Shown one piece after another: positions 11,362-23,529 of a DNA stretch of 64,000 nt (the stretch's first letter is position 1; each line of letters opens with the position of its first letter). Below the pieces are notes generated by a model. The model had not been told where the DNA came from, made no database searches, and worked only from the letters and a program-made list of their open reading frames with translations. The position numbers were made by a program, and so were the translations under genes. This stretch comes from Tenrec ecaudatus (lineage: Eukaryota; Chordata; Mammalia; Afrosoricida; Tenrecidae): NCBI RefSeq assembly GCF_050624435.1, contig NC_134541.1, positions 11,152,995 to 11,216,994 of the forward strand, given 5' to 3'.

Positions 11362-11738
11362 GACTCATTTTAAATTTGTTCTAGTTTTTATTATTATCTG
11401 CTTTCTTTTCGATTGAGGGCTTTCTCTTTTACTTTGTTATTGTTATGCTTTAATCTATCTGTTCCCTTGTTTATTTGTTGATGATATTTGTCTGTGTATG
11501 AAATCTAAGATAGATAAATTGATGGAGACAGTGACCGGATTAATGGTATCTTGGGAGTAGAGCAGGGGAGCTTGAGGGGAAATGGGGAGCTAATGACAAT
11601 GCGCACAAGAAAATGTTCTAAATTTGATTGTTCTAAAATTGATTATGGTGATGATTGTGCAGCTTTCCACAATATGATTGATTGATTGAATTGTCTGATA
11701 TGTGAATTATATGCCAATAAGACTGTTAAAAAAAACAA
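11362..11738 (+). mobile_element. Older L1-type LINE 3' end, downstream part
   Basis: Continues the element cut at 9341. 'gactcattttaaatttgttctag', 'ctgctttcttttcgattgagg' and 'gagacagtgaccgga' run to 'gccaataagactgttaaaaaaaac', which is its poly(A) end. It parallels 25745-26200. Confidence 0.75.
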
Positions 11739-11739
11739 C

Positions 11740-11965
11740 AACTCTATGAGACCAAACAATCAACATTTACCCAAAAACAAAGAGGAAGCATCAAGGAGGA
11801 GCAAGGAAACGGAATGGACGGGAATAGGGTAGGAAGTATAGACAGGATGAGAGTGCTCAGACATTATAGAGCCTGTAACCAAGACCACAGAGAAATCTGT
11901 GTATGAACTTTTGTATGGCAATCTAATTTGCTAGGTAAACTTTCAGCGAAGTACAATAAAGGATT
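11740..11965 (+). mobile_element. Ancient afrotherian L1 3' end
   Basis: 'caacatttacccaaaa(a)caaag', 'gagagtgctcagacatta', 'aacttttgtatgg' and 'aatttgctaggtaaactttcagc..gtacaataaa' follow the order of the older L1 3' end found in elephant-type L1s. Confidence 0.65.
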
Positions 11966-12069
11966 CACACACAACCCCCCCTATGGAGTGGTTCTCTGAG
12001 CCCATGCGGTGGCCATGAATTGGAATAGGAATGGATTTGGTGGCAATTAACAAGAACAACCTGGACTCA

Positions 12070-12205
12070 GATGATAAGCCTGAGGCTGAAAGATAGTAAA
12101 AATAATTTACATCGACAAGGAGCTTGCTATATGGCAACCATGTTGCTAAGCATTCTGTAGGCATGAATCAATTTGAGTTTCACAACAATCTATGAAGAAG
12201 GTACT
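12070..12205 (-). mobile_element. MIR-like fragment
   Basis: 'gctatatggcaaccatgttgctaagcattctg' followed by 'caacaatctatgaagaaggta' is the reverse-strand layout of a decayed MIR. Confidence 0.5.
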
Positions 12206-12285
12206 ATTCATTCAGCCACATCTTATTCTTTTTATAAATACAAGCTACTATGTAAGAAAAAACAATGCAGTCATCCAAGCAGAAG

Positions 12286-12400
12286 GAGCCCAGGGGTTGG
12301 ATGGTCCAGGGTCAGTTGCTAATGGAAAAGTGAGCGGTCCTAGCCATCTAGTGACTGTGCTGCAGAAAGATCTGGTGATCTGCTTCTACAAAGATTATTA
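12286..12400 (+). mobile_element. AfroSINE-like fragment
   Basis: 'ggagcccaggggttgg' and 'gctaatggaaaagtgagcgg' sit where head and B box would be, and 'gaaagatctggtgatctgcttctac' resembles the body. Heavily mutated. Confidence 0.5.
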
Positions 12401-12534
12401 CACACACAGAGCATATATGTATATAATATGTAGCATATATTGTATATATAATTGTGTCGACCCATTTTGTTGAAAGTCTTCTTTATTGCTGCCCTTCTAC
12501 TTAACCAAGCATGCTGCCTTTTTCCAGGAACTAG

Positions 12535-12862
12535 TTTTTCTACCTACCTACCTATCTATCTATCTATCTATTTTTAAAATTTTATATTTATATATACACA
12601 GAGTACACACATGTATATATGTGTTTGTATATACATGTAAATGGGTATATATTAAAATATAAAATTTTTATACTTACACATATACATGTATATAGACACA
12701 GACATTGTGTGCATGTAGCTACATGTATACATGTGTATCTACATTTATGTGTATGTGGGTATACATGTAGATGTGTGTACATATATGTATATGCAGATCC
12801 CTTGTGGGTATGCATGTATATATAAGATAGATAGATAGTTAGATACACGTATGTATGTACAT
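12535..12862. repeat. Simple-sequence block (CTAC/CTAT)n, (TA/TG)n, (GATA)n
   Basis: A tetranucleotide run (12540-12571) passes into about 220 bp of alternating TATATA/TGTATAC dialects and ends with (GATA)n at about 12827-12842. The 209-codon antisense frame across it is a product of the repeat. Confidence 0.9.
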
Positions 12863-12867
12863 GTACA

Positions 12868-13043
12868 TTGGGCATATTGTCAGCAGAGACCAGTCCGTGG
12901 AGAAAGACGTCATGCTTGGTAAAGTGAAAGGGCAGCGAGAAAGAAGAAGACACTCCACACAACGGATCGACAGTGGCTGCAGCCATGGGCTCACGCAGAA
13001 GGACAATTGTGAGGAGGACACAGGACCGGGCAGCGTGTCCTTC
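12868..13043 (+). mobile_element. RTE (BovB-like) LINE 3' fragment
   Basis: The 3'-proximal coding block of the afrotherian RTE: 'cattgggcatattgtcagcag', 'ggagaaagacgtcatgcttgg', 'cagtggctgcagccatgggctca' and 'aggaccgggcagcgt'. It aligns with 28900-29040 and with the reverse strand of 60050-60190. Confidence 0.85.
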
Positions 13044-13086
13044 TAGTGTCAGAACAGCCTCAGTGGCCCAACAACAATCCCTACGA

Positions 13087-13263
13087 GCCCTCGTGGGGTA
13101 GTGGTTCCTCACTGGGCTGCGATCCACGTGGTCAGCAGTTGGAAACCAGCAGCAGCTCCTCCTCGGGAGAAGGACTGGGCTTTCTACCCCTGTAAACAGT
13201 TGCAGTCTCAGGAACACACAGGGGGGTGCTGTGAGTCAGCATTGACTCAGTGGCAGTGAGAGG
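13087..13263 (+). mobile_element. AfroSINE, near complete
   Basis: From 'gagccctcgtggggtagtgg' through 'tggtcagcagttggaaacc' to 'gtcagcattgactcagtggcagtg'. A T/A-rich tail follows. Confidence 0.9.
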
Positions 13264-13371
13264 GTGTATATATATATTTTTTATTTTTTTATTTTTTAAT
13301 ATATTTTTTGAGAGGGTGTATATTTTAATGAACAAAGTAGAAAACAAAGATTTTGAGAATGGAAAACTTAG

Positions 13372-13550
13372 CTAAGCCGAGACTTAGTCTTTGAAAATAC
13401 TGACACCAAGGGCTCAAGTAGAAAGAAAATGTTTCGGAAATGATGATGGCAACATATGTACAAATGTGCTTGATACAATGGCTGGATGGATGGATTGTGA
13501 TGAGAGCTGTGAGAGCCCCCAATAAAATGGTAAAAAAGAAAAACAAAACT
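13372..13550 (+). mobile_element. L1-type 3' UTR end
   Basis: Sense tail: 'ctgacaccaagggctcaagtag', 'gtacaaatgtgcttgataca', 'ggattgtgatgagagctgt' and 'cccccaataaaatgg', then a degenerate A-rich end. Confidence 0.8.
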
Positions 13551-13844
13551 GTACATTATAAATATACTGACAATCGGAAGGAAAAAATGACAACAGAAAA
13601 TACTAATAATATGCAGCAATATCACTAGAGTGATCACAGCATATGAAAGAATAACCCACATATAAAAATTTAGGGGTGAAAAGATTTCACTGCTGTTACA
13701 GAAGAAGAGAATCATGAAAATTCACCATCGTGAACAGTTTCATGCCGAAAAAGGTAAGCATATGGCACAATGAAAGGCTGCCTAGAGAAACATCATTGAC
13801 CAAAATTGATTCAAGAGAATCTAGAAACCAGAACACATCGCTAA
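13551..13844. other. Intergenic DNA, no recognised feature
   Basis: AT-rich with no named repeat. Confidence 0.5.
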
Positions 13845-13990
13845 TATTTATTGAGCACTCAGTATGTGCCAAGCTCACATGCTCATTTTACAGATCAGGA
13901 AACTGAGCCCCAGAGATTCTTAAGTCATTTACCTGTGTCCTGCAGTGGCTAAATGTGAAACAGAGATTTGAACCAGGTCCTCGTGCCAAG
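13845..13990 (-). mobile_element. MIR SINE
   Basis: Reverse-strand MIR with 'atttattgagcactcagtatgtgcc', 'cattttacagatcaggaaactgag' and 'agagatttgaaccaggt' in order. Confidence 0.85.
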
Positions 13991-14984
13991 TCCAGAAGAG
14001 TGGTCATGGCCTCTGTATTCAACGGCTTCTCGGCGCTGGGCGTGGGAACCACACAGTCTGGGGACGGAAAGAACAGGAGGAGTTGACTCAAAATCTATTT
14101 GGATTCCTGCCCATCCCTCCTCCCATGAGCTCTCGGGCTAGATGTTCTTGTATGACCATCACAGGAGAGAACAGGTATCGTCATCCATGGGGAACATCGT
14201 CCTTCGGAATCTGGTGATGCTCACGCTAGAGAGGGACGGATGGACATCTATGATTAGGAACACGAAGACAGCTGCGTCAGAAGGATGCACCGTGGACCAC
14301 GCGCTTGGAGAATCCCGCTGTGGCAAAGGCCATTTGCGATTTTGAAATGTACACCGACATCCACAGATGAATCCTAAGATGGGTTGTGTGCTATCTTGAT
14401 AATCCCCGTCACGGGGAAACCGTGGCTTAGGGCAGGGAGTGACGACGACGGCTGAGATCACACAGCTAAGGAGCGGAAGGAGCCAGAGTCTTCGTTCCAA
14501 AGTCTGTGGGTCCACGTGCGCCCAGCATGGTGCCGGTGGCTACTGCTGGCTCATGTACGAATTCCCTCTCACCATTCTGGAGGGCAGGAGACCTGGCTTC
14601 CGTCCACGTGCCCAAGGGGGAATCTCTTCCATGCCTCTCTCGCAGCTCCTGGGGTTCACCTTCTTCCTTCAAAGTGCAAGTTTCACCTGCAGCTGAGGCA
14701 ACTCGTGCGGAAAAGTTGGAACGGACCCAAAGGCACCTTGGAGGAAACACCAGCTACCTGTCTCAAGATGTCACGGCCTTGCGAAGCCGCCCTGTGGAGC
14801 GCAGTGCTAGTCGGAAACACCTGGGGTGGAGCTGTGTTGGCTTTTATTTTTTGGTGGCAGTGGATGTTTTATAGGAACACTTGAGGTTGGATTAGGACCC
14901 ACCCTAATCCAGTATGATTGCATCTTAACTTGACTACATTTGCATGGAGCCTATTTCCAAAGGCACTCATATTCTGCGGTGGTT
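13991..14984. other. Intergenic DNA with unnamed ancient repeat
   Basis: The 14410-14475 segment looks MIR-like. The 14560-14960 stretch ('accattctggagggcaggag' to 'gcatcttaacttgactacat') has the layout of a widespread old mammalian repeat that I cannot name with confidence. Two overlapping 122-codon frames here lack any domain. Confidence 0.45.
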
Positions 14985-15192
14985 CTGGTAGCGTACTGGG
15001 CTAGGCACTGTTGAGTTGCTACCCACGAGGTCATCAGTTCAAACCCACTAGCTATTGGGCGGGTGGGGAGGAAGATGAGACTTTCTACTCCCTTAAAGAT
15101 GAACATCCTGGAAAACTCACTGGGGCAGTTCTACCCTGCCCTATAGGGTCGCTGTGAGTCAGAATCCATTCACTGATGGTGTGTTTGGAGTG
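14985..15192 (+). mobile_element. AfroSINE, near complete
   Basis: 'ggtcatcagttcaaaccca', 'gactttctactcccttaaag' and 'ccctatagggtcgctgtgag' in order. Its 3' end degenerates into 'gtgtttgg'. Confidence 0.9.
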
Positions 15193-15484
15193 GGGGGACA
15201 TGGTTATTTGGGGGATGGGGAGAGGAAAGAGGATGGGGAGTCCTTTCCAGCCCCGTACAGATGCCAGCACATGTCAGGCCACAAAAAGACCACCACCATT
15301 CCTTGGGGTTTGTGGTGGTGGTCTCTGTCCTCCACGCAGACACCCCCCCATCCCCAGAGGCTGTGGGGCCTGAAGCGCTACAATTCACAATGGAGGAGTC
15401 CTTGCTGGAGCCACAGAAGGTGCTCTGCAAATGAGATTCAGGACCCTAGCCTAGCTGCAGATCCATTCCAGCCTTCCCATTTAA
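15193..15484. other. Intergenic DNA, no recognised feature
   Basis: Unique sequence between two same-strand AfroSINEs. Confidence 0.5.
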
Positions 15485-15678
15485 ACTGCCAGCAGCCCTG
15501 GTGGCTCAGTGGCCTACAGGCTGGGCTGCTAAGCACACGGTCAGCAGTTTGAAACCAGCAGACTCTCGGAGGGAGAATGATGAGGTTTTCCACTCCCATA
15601 AAGAGTTCTAGCCTGCCCCATGAGGTCTCTGTGAGATGGAATCGACTCAATAGTGGTGAATTTGGTTTTGAGTTTGTT
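15485..15678 (+). mobile_element. AfroSINE, full length
   Basis: One of the best preserved copies. The head is 'cagccctggtggctcagtgg', the A/B-box region is 'ctgggctgctaagcacac..ggtcagcagtttgaaaccag', the body is 'gaggttttccactcccataaag', and the tail is 'gatggaatcgactcaatag' with 'tttggttttgagtttg'. It is a tRNA-derived SINE mobilised by LINE machinery. Confidence 0.95.
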
Positions 15679-15687
15679 TAAAATCGG

Positions 15688-15825
15688 GAGCCTTGTTGGC
15701 GCAGAGGGTTAAAAACTGTGCTGCTAAGCCAAAGTCAACAGTTCAAAACCAGTAGCCCCTCGGAGGGAGAAGGAGGCTTTCCACGCCCATAAACACCTAC
15801 CGTCTCGGAACCCCACAAGGCAATG
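15688..15825 (+). mobile_element. AfroSINE, 3'-truncated
   Basis: Begins 10 bp after the previous copy with 'gggagccttgttggcgcag'. It runs through 'aaagtcaacagttcaaaacc' and stops after 'tctcggaaccccacaaggcaatgg', lacking the terminal block. Confidence 0.9.
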
Positions 15826-15904
15826 GTTTATTGTTTGTGTTCTCTTTATACTTTGTTTTCTGACTTCAATTTGGGGATGAAGAAAAATCGTGGGCCAGAT
15901 AAAA

Positions 15905-16155
15905 GGTATGGAAACACTCAGCAATACTATTCATTGAATGTTTTCGATGGGTCTCAGACCATCTGCTGAGCCTTGTTTCATCCTCACCGGAACCATGAAG
16001 TATAAGCGCTCTCCCCATTTTACAGATACGGCAGGTGAGGCTCAGAGACGTCGGTGACTTGCCCAGGGACACGGGAAAGGAGACTGCAGAGCTGAGCCTC
16101 AGTCGGTCTGATTTCAGGAACTTATCCAGCCTCCTTGCTGTCAGTCACTCTAAAT
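15905..16155 (-). mobile_element. MIR SINE
   Basis: Reverse-strand MIR: 'ctgctgagccttgtttcatcctcac', 'ccccattttacagatacggcagg' and 'gacttgcccagggacac'. Confidence 0.8.
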
Positions 16156-17289
16156 CCCACAATGGCTCCCTAGTTCCTTGGTTAACGCCCAGCCAACCAA
16201 GGACGTGGAATGTGCGGTTCTCCCAAATTGCCACGTGTTTTAAAAGGCAGTTTTGGAAATGATTGGCTTTGAAAAACCACAGGTTTCACGAACACTTTTT
16301 AAAAGATCGTTTTCGTCGACTGCGTCAAGGTCAGTCGGGTTTGAGTGAACAGGTTTGCTTCCACAGCTAAGTTCCGGGTGGTCAGGGCAGCCACCATTCT
16401 GGACTTGGAAGTGAGCTTTGGTCCTCGGCATCTTGTCAGAGACACGACCCTCCCAGGAGGCACAGCCCTGAGCAGGACGAGCCAGCGTTTCGGCAGCCCA
16501 CCGGCTTCCTTTGCCAGCTCCGTTATTTCCTCACTCACAGCTTCAGGCTCTCGGCTCCGTTCTCCTTCACTGCCCTCTGCCCGTCCTCACCATTTCCCTC
16601 GTCTTTTCTTCGGCTCCTTCCTCTTGCTCCTCGCTCCCTGCAGAGCCATCGTCTTTCGCGCGTGCTGTCTCTTCCTCCGCTTCTTCTCAAGTAGCATCTG
16701 AATCCTCATCTGCTGTGTCGTCACCGGGCTGCTCTACGGGAGAGCAAGACAAGCCTTCCTCTGATTGTCTGTCTCTTTTCCCGGATGCTGTTGCTTGTCA
16801 TTAGAAGGATATGCTTTCCTGAGTCACGTTGGAGGATTTGCTTAATTCTGGGACCGGTATTGAGCTGACATGGATACAAGGACCATACATCGTTTACAGC
16901 TAATAGGTACATTTTACAAATGAGTATAAAGACGTGTACGGCTAACCCAACATTTGCTAATTCAACTCTTGGAGCCCGTGCCGTGTAATGACTCCAAGGG
17001 TGTTAGTCATGTGCTCAGACGGTACATTTTAAAAGTGAACCGCCTACTGCGGGATAATGACCCATTGAGAGGAAACGTCCAAAGACAGCACAGTGTCCCA
17101 CCCCCCCTCACCCACTTCCCCCACTTCTGGCATCTGCCATCGTGGGCATGCCTCCTGACTTAGACACCAACACGGCCGCCTTGCTGTAACTGGACTCTCG
17201 CTTTTTAGTTGGGTTTCATAATTGGGGGATTTGAAAAGGGCTTCCATAGCTCACATTCCGGGGCATCTGTCTCATGCCACATCCTTTAT
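16156..17289. other. Intergenic DNA, possible decayed coding relic on the minus strand
   Basis: Repeat-free. The minus strand between about 16800 and 16240 holds an acidic, coding-like stretch broken by several stops, followed in the same frame by a non-repetitive stretch of about 60 codons. I cannot assign it to a gene family and there is no flanking poly(A), so I make no pseudogene call. Confidence 0.35.
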
Positions 17290-17402
17290 GATGTCGCATG
17301 CAATCCGTGCCGCGCCCAGGTGGGGCAATGGCTTTCTTACCCCACTTTGTAGATGGGAATGCCGGAGCCCAGGCAGCCTAGGTGACAGCTAACCAGCTGT
17401 GC
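17290..17402 (-). mobile_element. MIR-like fragment
   Basis: 'ccactttgtagatgggaatgcc' and 'ggtgacagctaacc' fit the MIR core in reverse. Confidence 0.5.
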
Positions 17403-18004
17403 GGGGTGGGCGGGGGGGGTTGATCCTGGTCCTCTGATTCTACCTCTCCTCCTGTGGATCACCGTGTGCGGGTCTTTCTTGCTGCATTTGTTCCGGAGGC
17501 TAACGTTCTCGCCTGCCCTTCTAGCCACCCTGAAAGGTCAACACTAGCCCAGAATCCCTATTCACTCCTTCATTCGTTCACCCGCTCAACAAATATTTAA
17601 TATCACCCTCATCTTCTCCACTCCTTCCCCTTCAATGATCTGCCCCCTCGATGAACTCCAGCAGCTTGAAACCCAGTGGACACTCACTTTGATGACCTCA
17701 GGGCTGGGCAATGTGGCCGTCCAGGTGGGGCTCTGGGGACTGAGGCTGCCCAGCCCAGCCTCAGGGTCCCCTTCCCCTCCCATCCGTCTGTCTGTCTGTC
17801 TTGCCTGCTTTTGTCTGTATTCTCCCATCAGTCAGTCTTCTCCATGGTTAAATAGGGACCCCCAGAACCATCAAATTTTTATGTTTCCCAAAAAAAACCC
17901 CAGAAGTTCACATTTCTAGGAGCACAAAATGAAATATATGATCAGCAATGGGCTCCTTTACAAAATCACTTCCATGAGACCACATGATCAGCAATTGCTT
18001 TAAG

Positions 18005-18005
<1 letters not shown>
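17403..18005. other. Intergenic DNA, no recognised feature
   Basis: Unique sequence with a short (GTCT)n near 17785-17800. No gene. Confidence 0.5.

Positions 18006-18043
<38 letters not shown>
18006..18043. repeat. (GA)n microsatellite
   Basis: About 18 GA units; a purine tract. Confidence 0.98.
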
Positions 18044-18047
<4 letters not shown>

Positions 18048-18197
18048 GGGAGGGGCAGGGAGACTAGATGAACGGAAACAGAACAAACAGAATGGAAATA
18101 CTGAGAATGTTCTCGCAATGTGAAGAGTGTAAGCGATGCTCCTGGACAACTTGTGTTGCAATGGTTGGATGGGCACCTCAGTGTCTATGGAAACGCT

Positions 18198-18236
18198 CGT
18201 GTGTGTGTGTGTGTGTGTGTGTGTTGTTGTTGTTGT
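18198..18236. repeat. (GT)n next to (TTG)n
   Basis: About 13 GT units followed by four TTG units. The TTG run is the reverse of the (CAA)n end typical of RTE LINEs, which begin here on the minus strand. Confidence 0.9.
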
Positions 18237-18483
18237 TAGGTGCTGCCCGTCCTGCGCCATCCTCACAATTGTTAAGCTGGAGCCTGTTGCTGCAGCCCCT
18301 GTGCCCATCCATCTCGCTGAGGGCCTTCTTCTTTGTCGCCGCCCCTCCACTTTACCGAGCAGGATGTCCTTCCCCAGGGACTGGGCTCTCCTGACAACAC
18401 GTCCAAAGTATATAAGACAAAGCCTTGTTATCCTTTGCCTCTAAGGAGCACTCTGGCCATTCTTCCAAGACAGATCAACTTGC
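18228..18483 (-). mobile_element. RTE LINE 3' end, antisense
   Basis: 'ttgttgttaggtgctgcc', 'cgtcctgcgccatcctcacaa', 'gcaggatgtccttccccagg', 'ctcctgacaacacgtccaaag' and 'tctaaggagcactctggcca' are the reverse complement of the 3' RTE region and match 60008-60260. Confidence 0.85.
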
Positions 18484-18575
18484 ATATATATATCATATTT
18501 ACTTGAGTATAAGCCGACCCCAATATTAGCCGAGACACTGAATTTTACCACAAAAACTGCATAAGAGATGTGCTG

Positions 18576-18589
18576 AAAAACTCTGCTTA
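18576..18589. repeat. TSD (left) of the HDHD5 retrocopy
   Basis: AAAAACTCTGCTTA is repeated exactly at 20287-20300, at the end of the poly(A) run. The A-rich start fits cleavage by the L1 endonuclease. Confidence 0.92.
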
Positions 18590-20286
<1,697 letters not shown>

Positions 20287-20300
20287 AAAAACTCTGCTTA
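20287..20300. repeat. TSD (right) of the HDHD5 retrocopy
   Basis: AAAAACTCTGCTTA, identical to 18576-18589. Its leading A's merge with the poly(A) tail. Confidence 0.92.
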
Positions 20301-20315
20301 TACATGAGTATATGC

Positions 20316-20317
<2 letters not shown>

Positions 20318-20367
<50 letters not shown>
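20318..20367. repeat. (TG)n microsatellite
   Basis: About 25 TG units directly beyond the right end of the palindromic remnant. Confidence 0.98.
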
Positions 20368-20368
<1 letters not shown>

Positions 20369-21265
20369 GTTATAGGAATTTTACCAACCTTTAAAGCTCT
20401 CTATCCCACTTGTGGATGTGACTTACAAGCTGCAGCCGGCCGGCCTTCCCCAGCCTCGGTGACCTTCCTGGGGCAGCTGACAGAAGGACAGGCCCTCTGA
20501 GCTCTCACCGGGCTGATGTCGGGGGAGCACGGGGAACACTGTGTGGCAGGCAGAGAAGCAGCTGACGTCACGGCCAGGCTAACGCGGCCGTCACATTCAG
20601 TGGAACCGATGGAGGCGACGACCTGAGGCGAGTGGGTGGTTCTTGCCCTCACTTCACAAACCCCTAAGTGCAGACTAGCTGAATCTTTCAGCTTGCAAGT
20701 GCCCTGCGATCACACCCAGTGGTACCTCCCTCTGTCCCCACGGGGTTGGTTGGAACCATCAAAGAAAAAAAAGAAATAAAAACGCAAAGGAGAAACGCTC
20801 TTCTGTTGGGGTGGGTGTGGAGTGCGTGGATGTTCGTATACACAGACTGAGGCTCAGTTTATACAAAATGGTATACACACTGCCCAGTATCCACACTGAT
20901 AATGCCCCACCCTCAGGATCCTTATCATATAATTACCATCGAAAGATGAGAGTCAGGCAGCTGACCTTGGGTGGTCTGCCCACTGTTGTCTCTGAGACTA
21001 GAAATCAAAACTATGGTCCCGTACAGTGACACCTGGAAGCTTCTTTCGGTGGGTGACGCTTCTTCTTTCTAATGGTGAAGAATTGTCACATTAAAAAAAA
21101 AAAAGAATCGTCACTTTTTTTCTCCAGCCAATCCCACTCATTTCTCTGTTTTTATGAGCGTATATTATGCTTCCAAACTGGATATACTGGAAATTAGCAA
21201 TGCAATGAAGTAAATTCCAGTCACTGTGCAAATGACCAGGATAGCCCGTAAAGCAAAAGGCTTTA
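20368..21265. other. Intergenic DNA, no recognised feature
   Basis: Unique DNA with short A-rich runs (20760-20780, 21092-21105). No gene or named repeat. Confidence 0.5.
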
Positions 21266-21267
21266 CA

Positions 21268-21445
21268 CAGGTGGCCTCGTGGCTTAAACGTAAGGCCAAT
21301 AACTGCCAGGTCAGTAGTTAGATTGAACCCACCCACTGCTCCCAGGGAGAAAGATGTCGGCTCCCGGAAAAGAGTTACAGTCTGGGTGGCCCCTCTCCTG
21401 GAGGATGGCTTGGAGTTGGAAGGGGCTGGGTGGCAGTGCACACTC
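21268..21445 (+). mobile_element. AfroSINE, degraded
   Basis: 'cacaggtggcctcgtgg', 'ccaggtcagtagttagattg', 'cagggagaaagatgtcggct' and 'agagttacagtctg' keep the order of the family. Confidence 0.65.
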
Positions 21446-21627
21446 AGGAGCATCTGTATAAAGAGGAGGAGCTAAGACAGCGGAGGAGCGATCTCATCTC
21501 CCGCTTCAAAAGCCAGTTGCCATTGAAGGCGACCCTGGTATGCCGGAGGGGAACTGGGCCCCACGGGGCTTGCCAAGGCTGGTTTTCAAGCCTCCAGATC
21601 GCACTTCTGAATTCCCTGGAGGAGAAA

Positions 21628-21787
21628 GGAGCCGTGGTGGAGCAGTGGTTGAGTACGCCGCTGCGATCCCAAAGGTTGGCAGTTTGAGCCCAGCCCCAGC
21701 TTTGTGGGCAGAATAGGTGGCAGCCGGCTCCCGTAAAGATGACAGGAGTGGGAAGCCTGTCCAGCAGCGTCGCTGTGATTGGCTGCA
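21628..21787 (+). mobile_element. AfroSINE
   Basis: Clear head 'ggagccgtggtggagcagtgg', B-box region 'ggttggcagtttgagccc' and body 'ctcccgtaaagatgacagg'. The 3' block is shortened. Confidence 0.85.
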
Positions 21788-22624
21788 TGGGTGAGTGACA
21801 GGCACAGCTCTCGCTGGGTGGTACTGGCATTGGCACTGTGCCTGAGGTGGGACACATTGGCGCCCTGAAAGGACAGTATAAACAGCCCCTAGCTGCCACC
21901 AAGTCCCTCCAACTCCCAGGTTTCCGAGTGGAACCGCTCCATCGGTTGGGGTAACTGACGGTTGAGACAGACTGCCACCTCCTGACAGCCTTCCTGCGAG
22001 TGAGCACTCAGCTCTGTGCTCTACCCAGGGACTCCCAGACAGGCATGAGGTCGTCCAGGGAATCCCTGCCCACAGAGCCCTGGGCTGCCCAGTCTGCAGC
22101 CCCAACGGTGGGCTGCGGGTTCATTTGTGGGCTAGGCAGCCCCTGACACTTGGATCAGATCTGTGGCTGGGCCGAGTTGGGGCGTGGGTCACTCAGGCGG
22201 CATGGGACCTGATTATGGGTCTCGGGGCCCCAGTTGTGTTTCCTGAAATCATCACATCTCACCTGCAGACCACCTGGACACCTAGAGAGGAGACAATCAG
22301 CAAGCAGGCGGCTGCATTTTGTCTGAAAACCAGCTTCCGTGACAGTCCCAAGTTCATAGTCAATTCCTAAAGGCGGCTGCCTTCGTTCCACACTTCAATC
22401 AGGGTCCACTTTTCTAATCTAGTTTGGGGATTTTAAAAATATGCGCACAGCAGTTGTATGACTTTTTGAAACCAAACAGACAAAGCGTCTTTTGGATTTC
22501 TGTTTCCTTCACTCAGAGCCAGTCATAATAAACCGCTATCATGGAGGTGTTCCCAACTCATAGTGCTCCCACAGACAGATAACTACTCCACCGCCCCCCG
22601 CCCCCAAGGTTTCATTTTTACAGA
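21788..22624. other. Intergenic DNA, no recognised feature
   Basis: Over 800 bp without a named repeat. Long antisense frames (187-199 codons, 21444-22105) cross from here into the SINE and have no domain. Confidence 0.5.
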
Positions 22625-22818
22625 AGGGGGGGCTGGTGGCACAAGGGTTAAGTATTCAGTTGATAGCTACTAGGTCAGTGGTCATACCCAGAAGAACTCT
22701 GAGAGAGTGTCCTGGAGTAGACTACAGCCTTAGCACCCTACACAGCTCTTCTACGCTGCCCCACACAGTCCCAGGGAGTCGCGATTGACTCGCATGGGTT
22801 TGAGTTTGGTTTTAACCT
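22625..22818 (+). mobile_element. AfroSINE
   Basis: 'ggggctggtggcacaagggtta', 'ctactaggtcagtggtcat', 'agggagtcgcgattgactcgc' and 'gtttgagtttggtttt'. The middle is diverged. Confidence 0.8.
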
Positions 22819-22835
22819 TTACGGAAGCTGAGGTA

Positions 22836-23333
22836 GTCAGTTTATTGTGCCAACCTGGCCGATAAACACATGTGGGGTTCATTGAAGGGTGGCTCGGTGA
22901 GCCTCACCTTTCTGGTTCTCGGGTCTCTTGCTTTCTGATGGTCAGACCAGAGTGCAGCTGCCTTAGCCAGTTCCCTGCTTTCCCAGCCAAGGCTCACTTC
23001 TTGCAAGACATCCCCGAGGAGAAGTCGCATGGACATACCCTGATGCAGCCCTGGGTGCTGGAGCAGCCGTGTGGAGACCCTGCCAGTGCTGAGATGCTTA
23101 CACATTCACTGACTCGGCTTTCCTCCTGCAGATGGCATCATTTTGTGAGATGGAGGAAGACTTTTTGGATTGGTGTTGGACATATGGGTTAATGTTGGAC
23201 TTGTGGGCTTGGGCAGCACTGGATTGGGATGCTTTCTTGATGCACACTTAACCTTTGAAGAAAACTCTTTCTTATACATGAGTTTTTGTGGATTTGTTTC
23301 CCTGAGTACCCAGACTAACACAGAAGCAGCTGC
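22836..23333 (+). mobile_element. Unnamed ~500-bp interspersed repeat, copy 1
   Basis: Highly similar to the reverse complement of 32648-33147 along its whole length: 'tttattgtgccaacctggcc', 'acatgtggggttcattgaag', 'gcagctgccttagccagttcc', 'cttatacatgagtttttgtgg' and 'cccagactaacac'. It has no inverted terminal repeats and no coding capacity. It could be a LINE 3' end or an LTR; I cannot tell. Confidence 0.8.
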
Positions 23334-23416
23334 CACATCTTTCTGCCTCAGAACTCAGACTGCACATCTTCTGGTTAGCAGCCGAGCACACAACCACTGC
23401 ACTATCGGGCTCTTTG
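23334..23416 (-). mobile_element. AfroSINE 5' half, antisense
   Basis: 'tggttagcagccgagcac' and 'caaccactgcactatcgggctc' are the reverse of the SINE head. Confidence 0.75.
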
Positions 23417-23529
23417 ACCCAGCTGGTGGGAGACGCTTTGGAAATTTTCCCACTGAGAAGATTGTGTGTGTGTTAGAGATATACACACAGCTAGAGGACA
23501 CAGAGATAAAGAGACAAAGTGAGCCCGTG
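23417..23529. other. Short simple and unassigned sequence
   Basis: Contains short (GT)n and (AGAG)n dialects. No other signal. Confidence 0.4.

Noticed and set aside
12588..13217. 209-codon minus-strand frame rich in Tyr/Ile/His/Cys
   Set aside because: Translation of TATA/TGTA simple sequence plus RTE and AfroSINE fragments.
15485..15678. tRNA genes
   Set aside because: The AfroSINE heads have tRNA-like B boxes, but the copies do not fold into a full cloverleaf and are repeated all over the window.
21444..22105. Overlapping antisense frames of 187 and 199 codons
   Set aside because: They read through an AfroSINE in reverse and contain its translated B-box region; no family resemblance.
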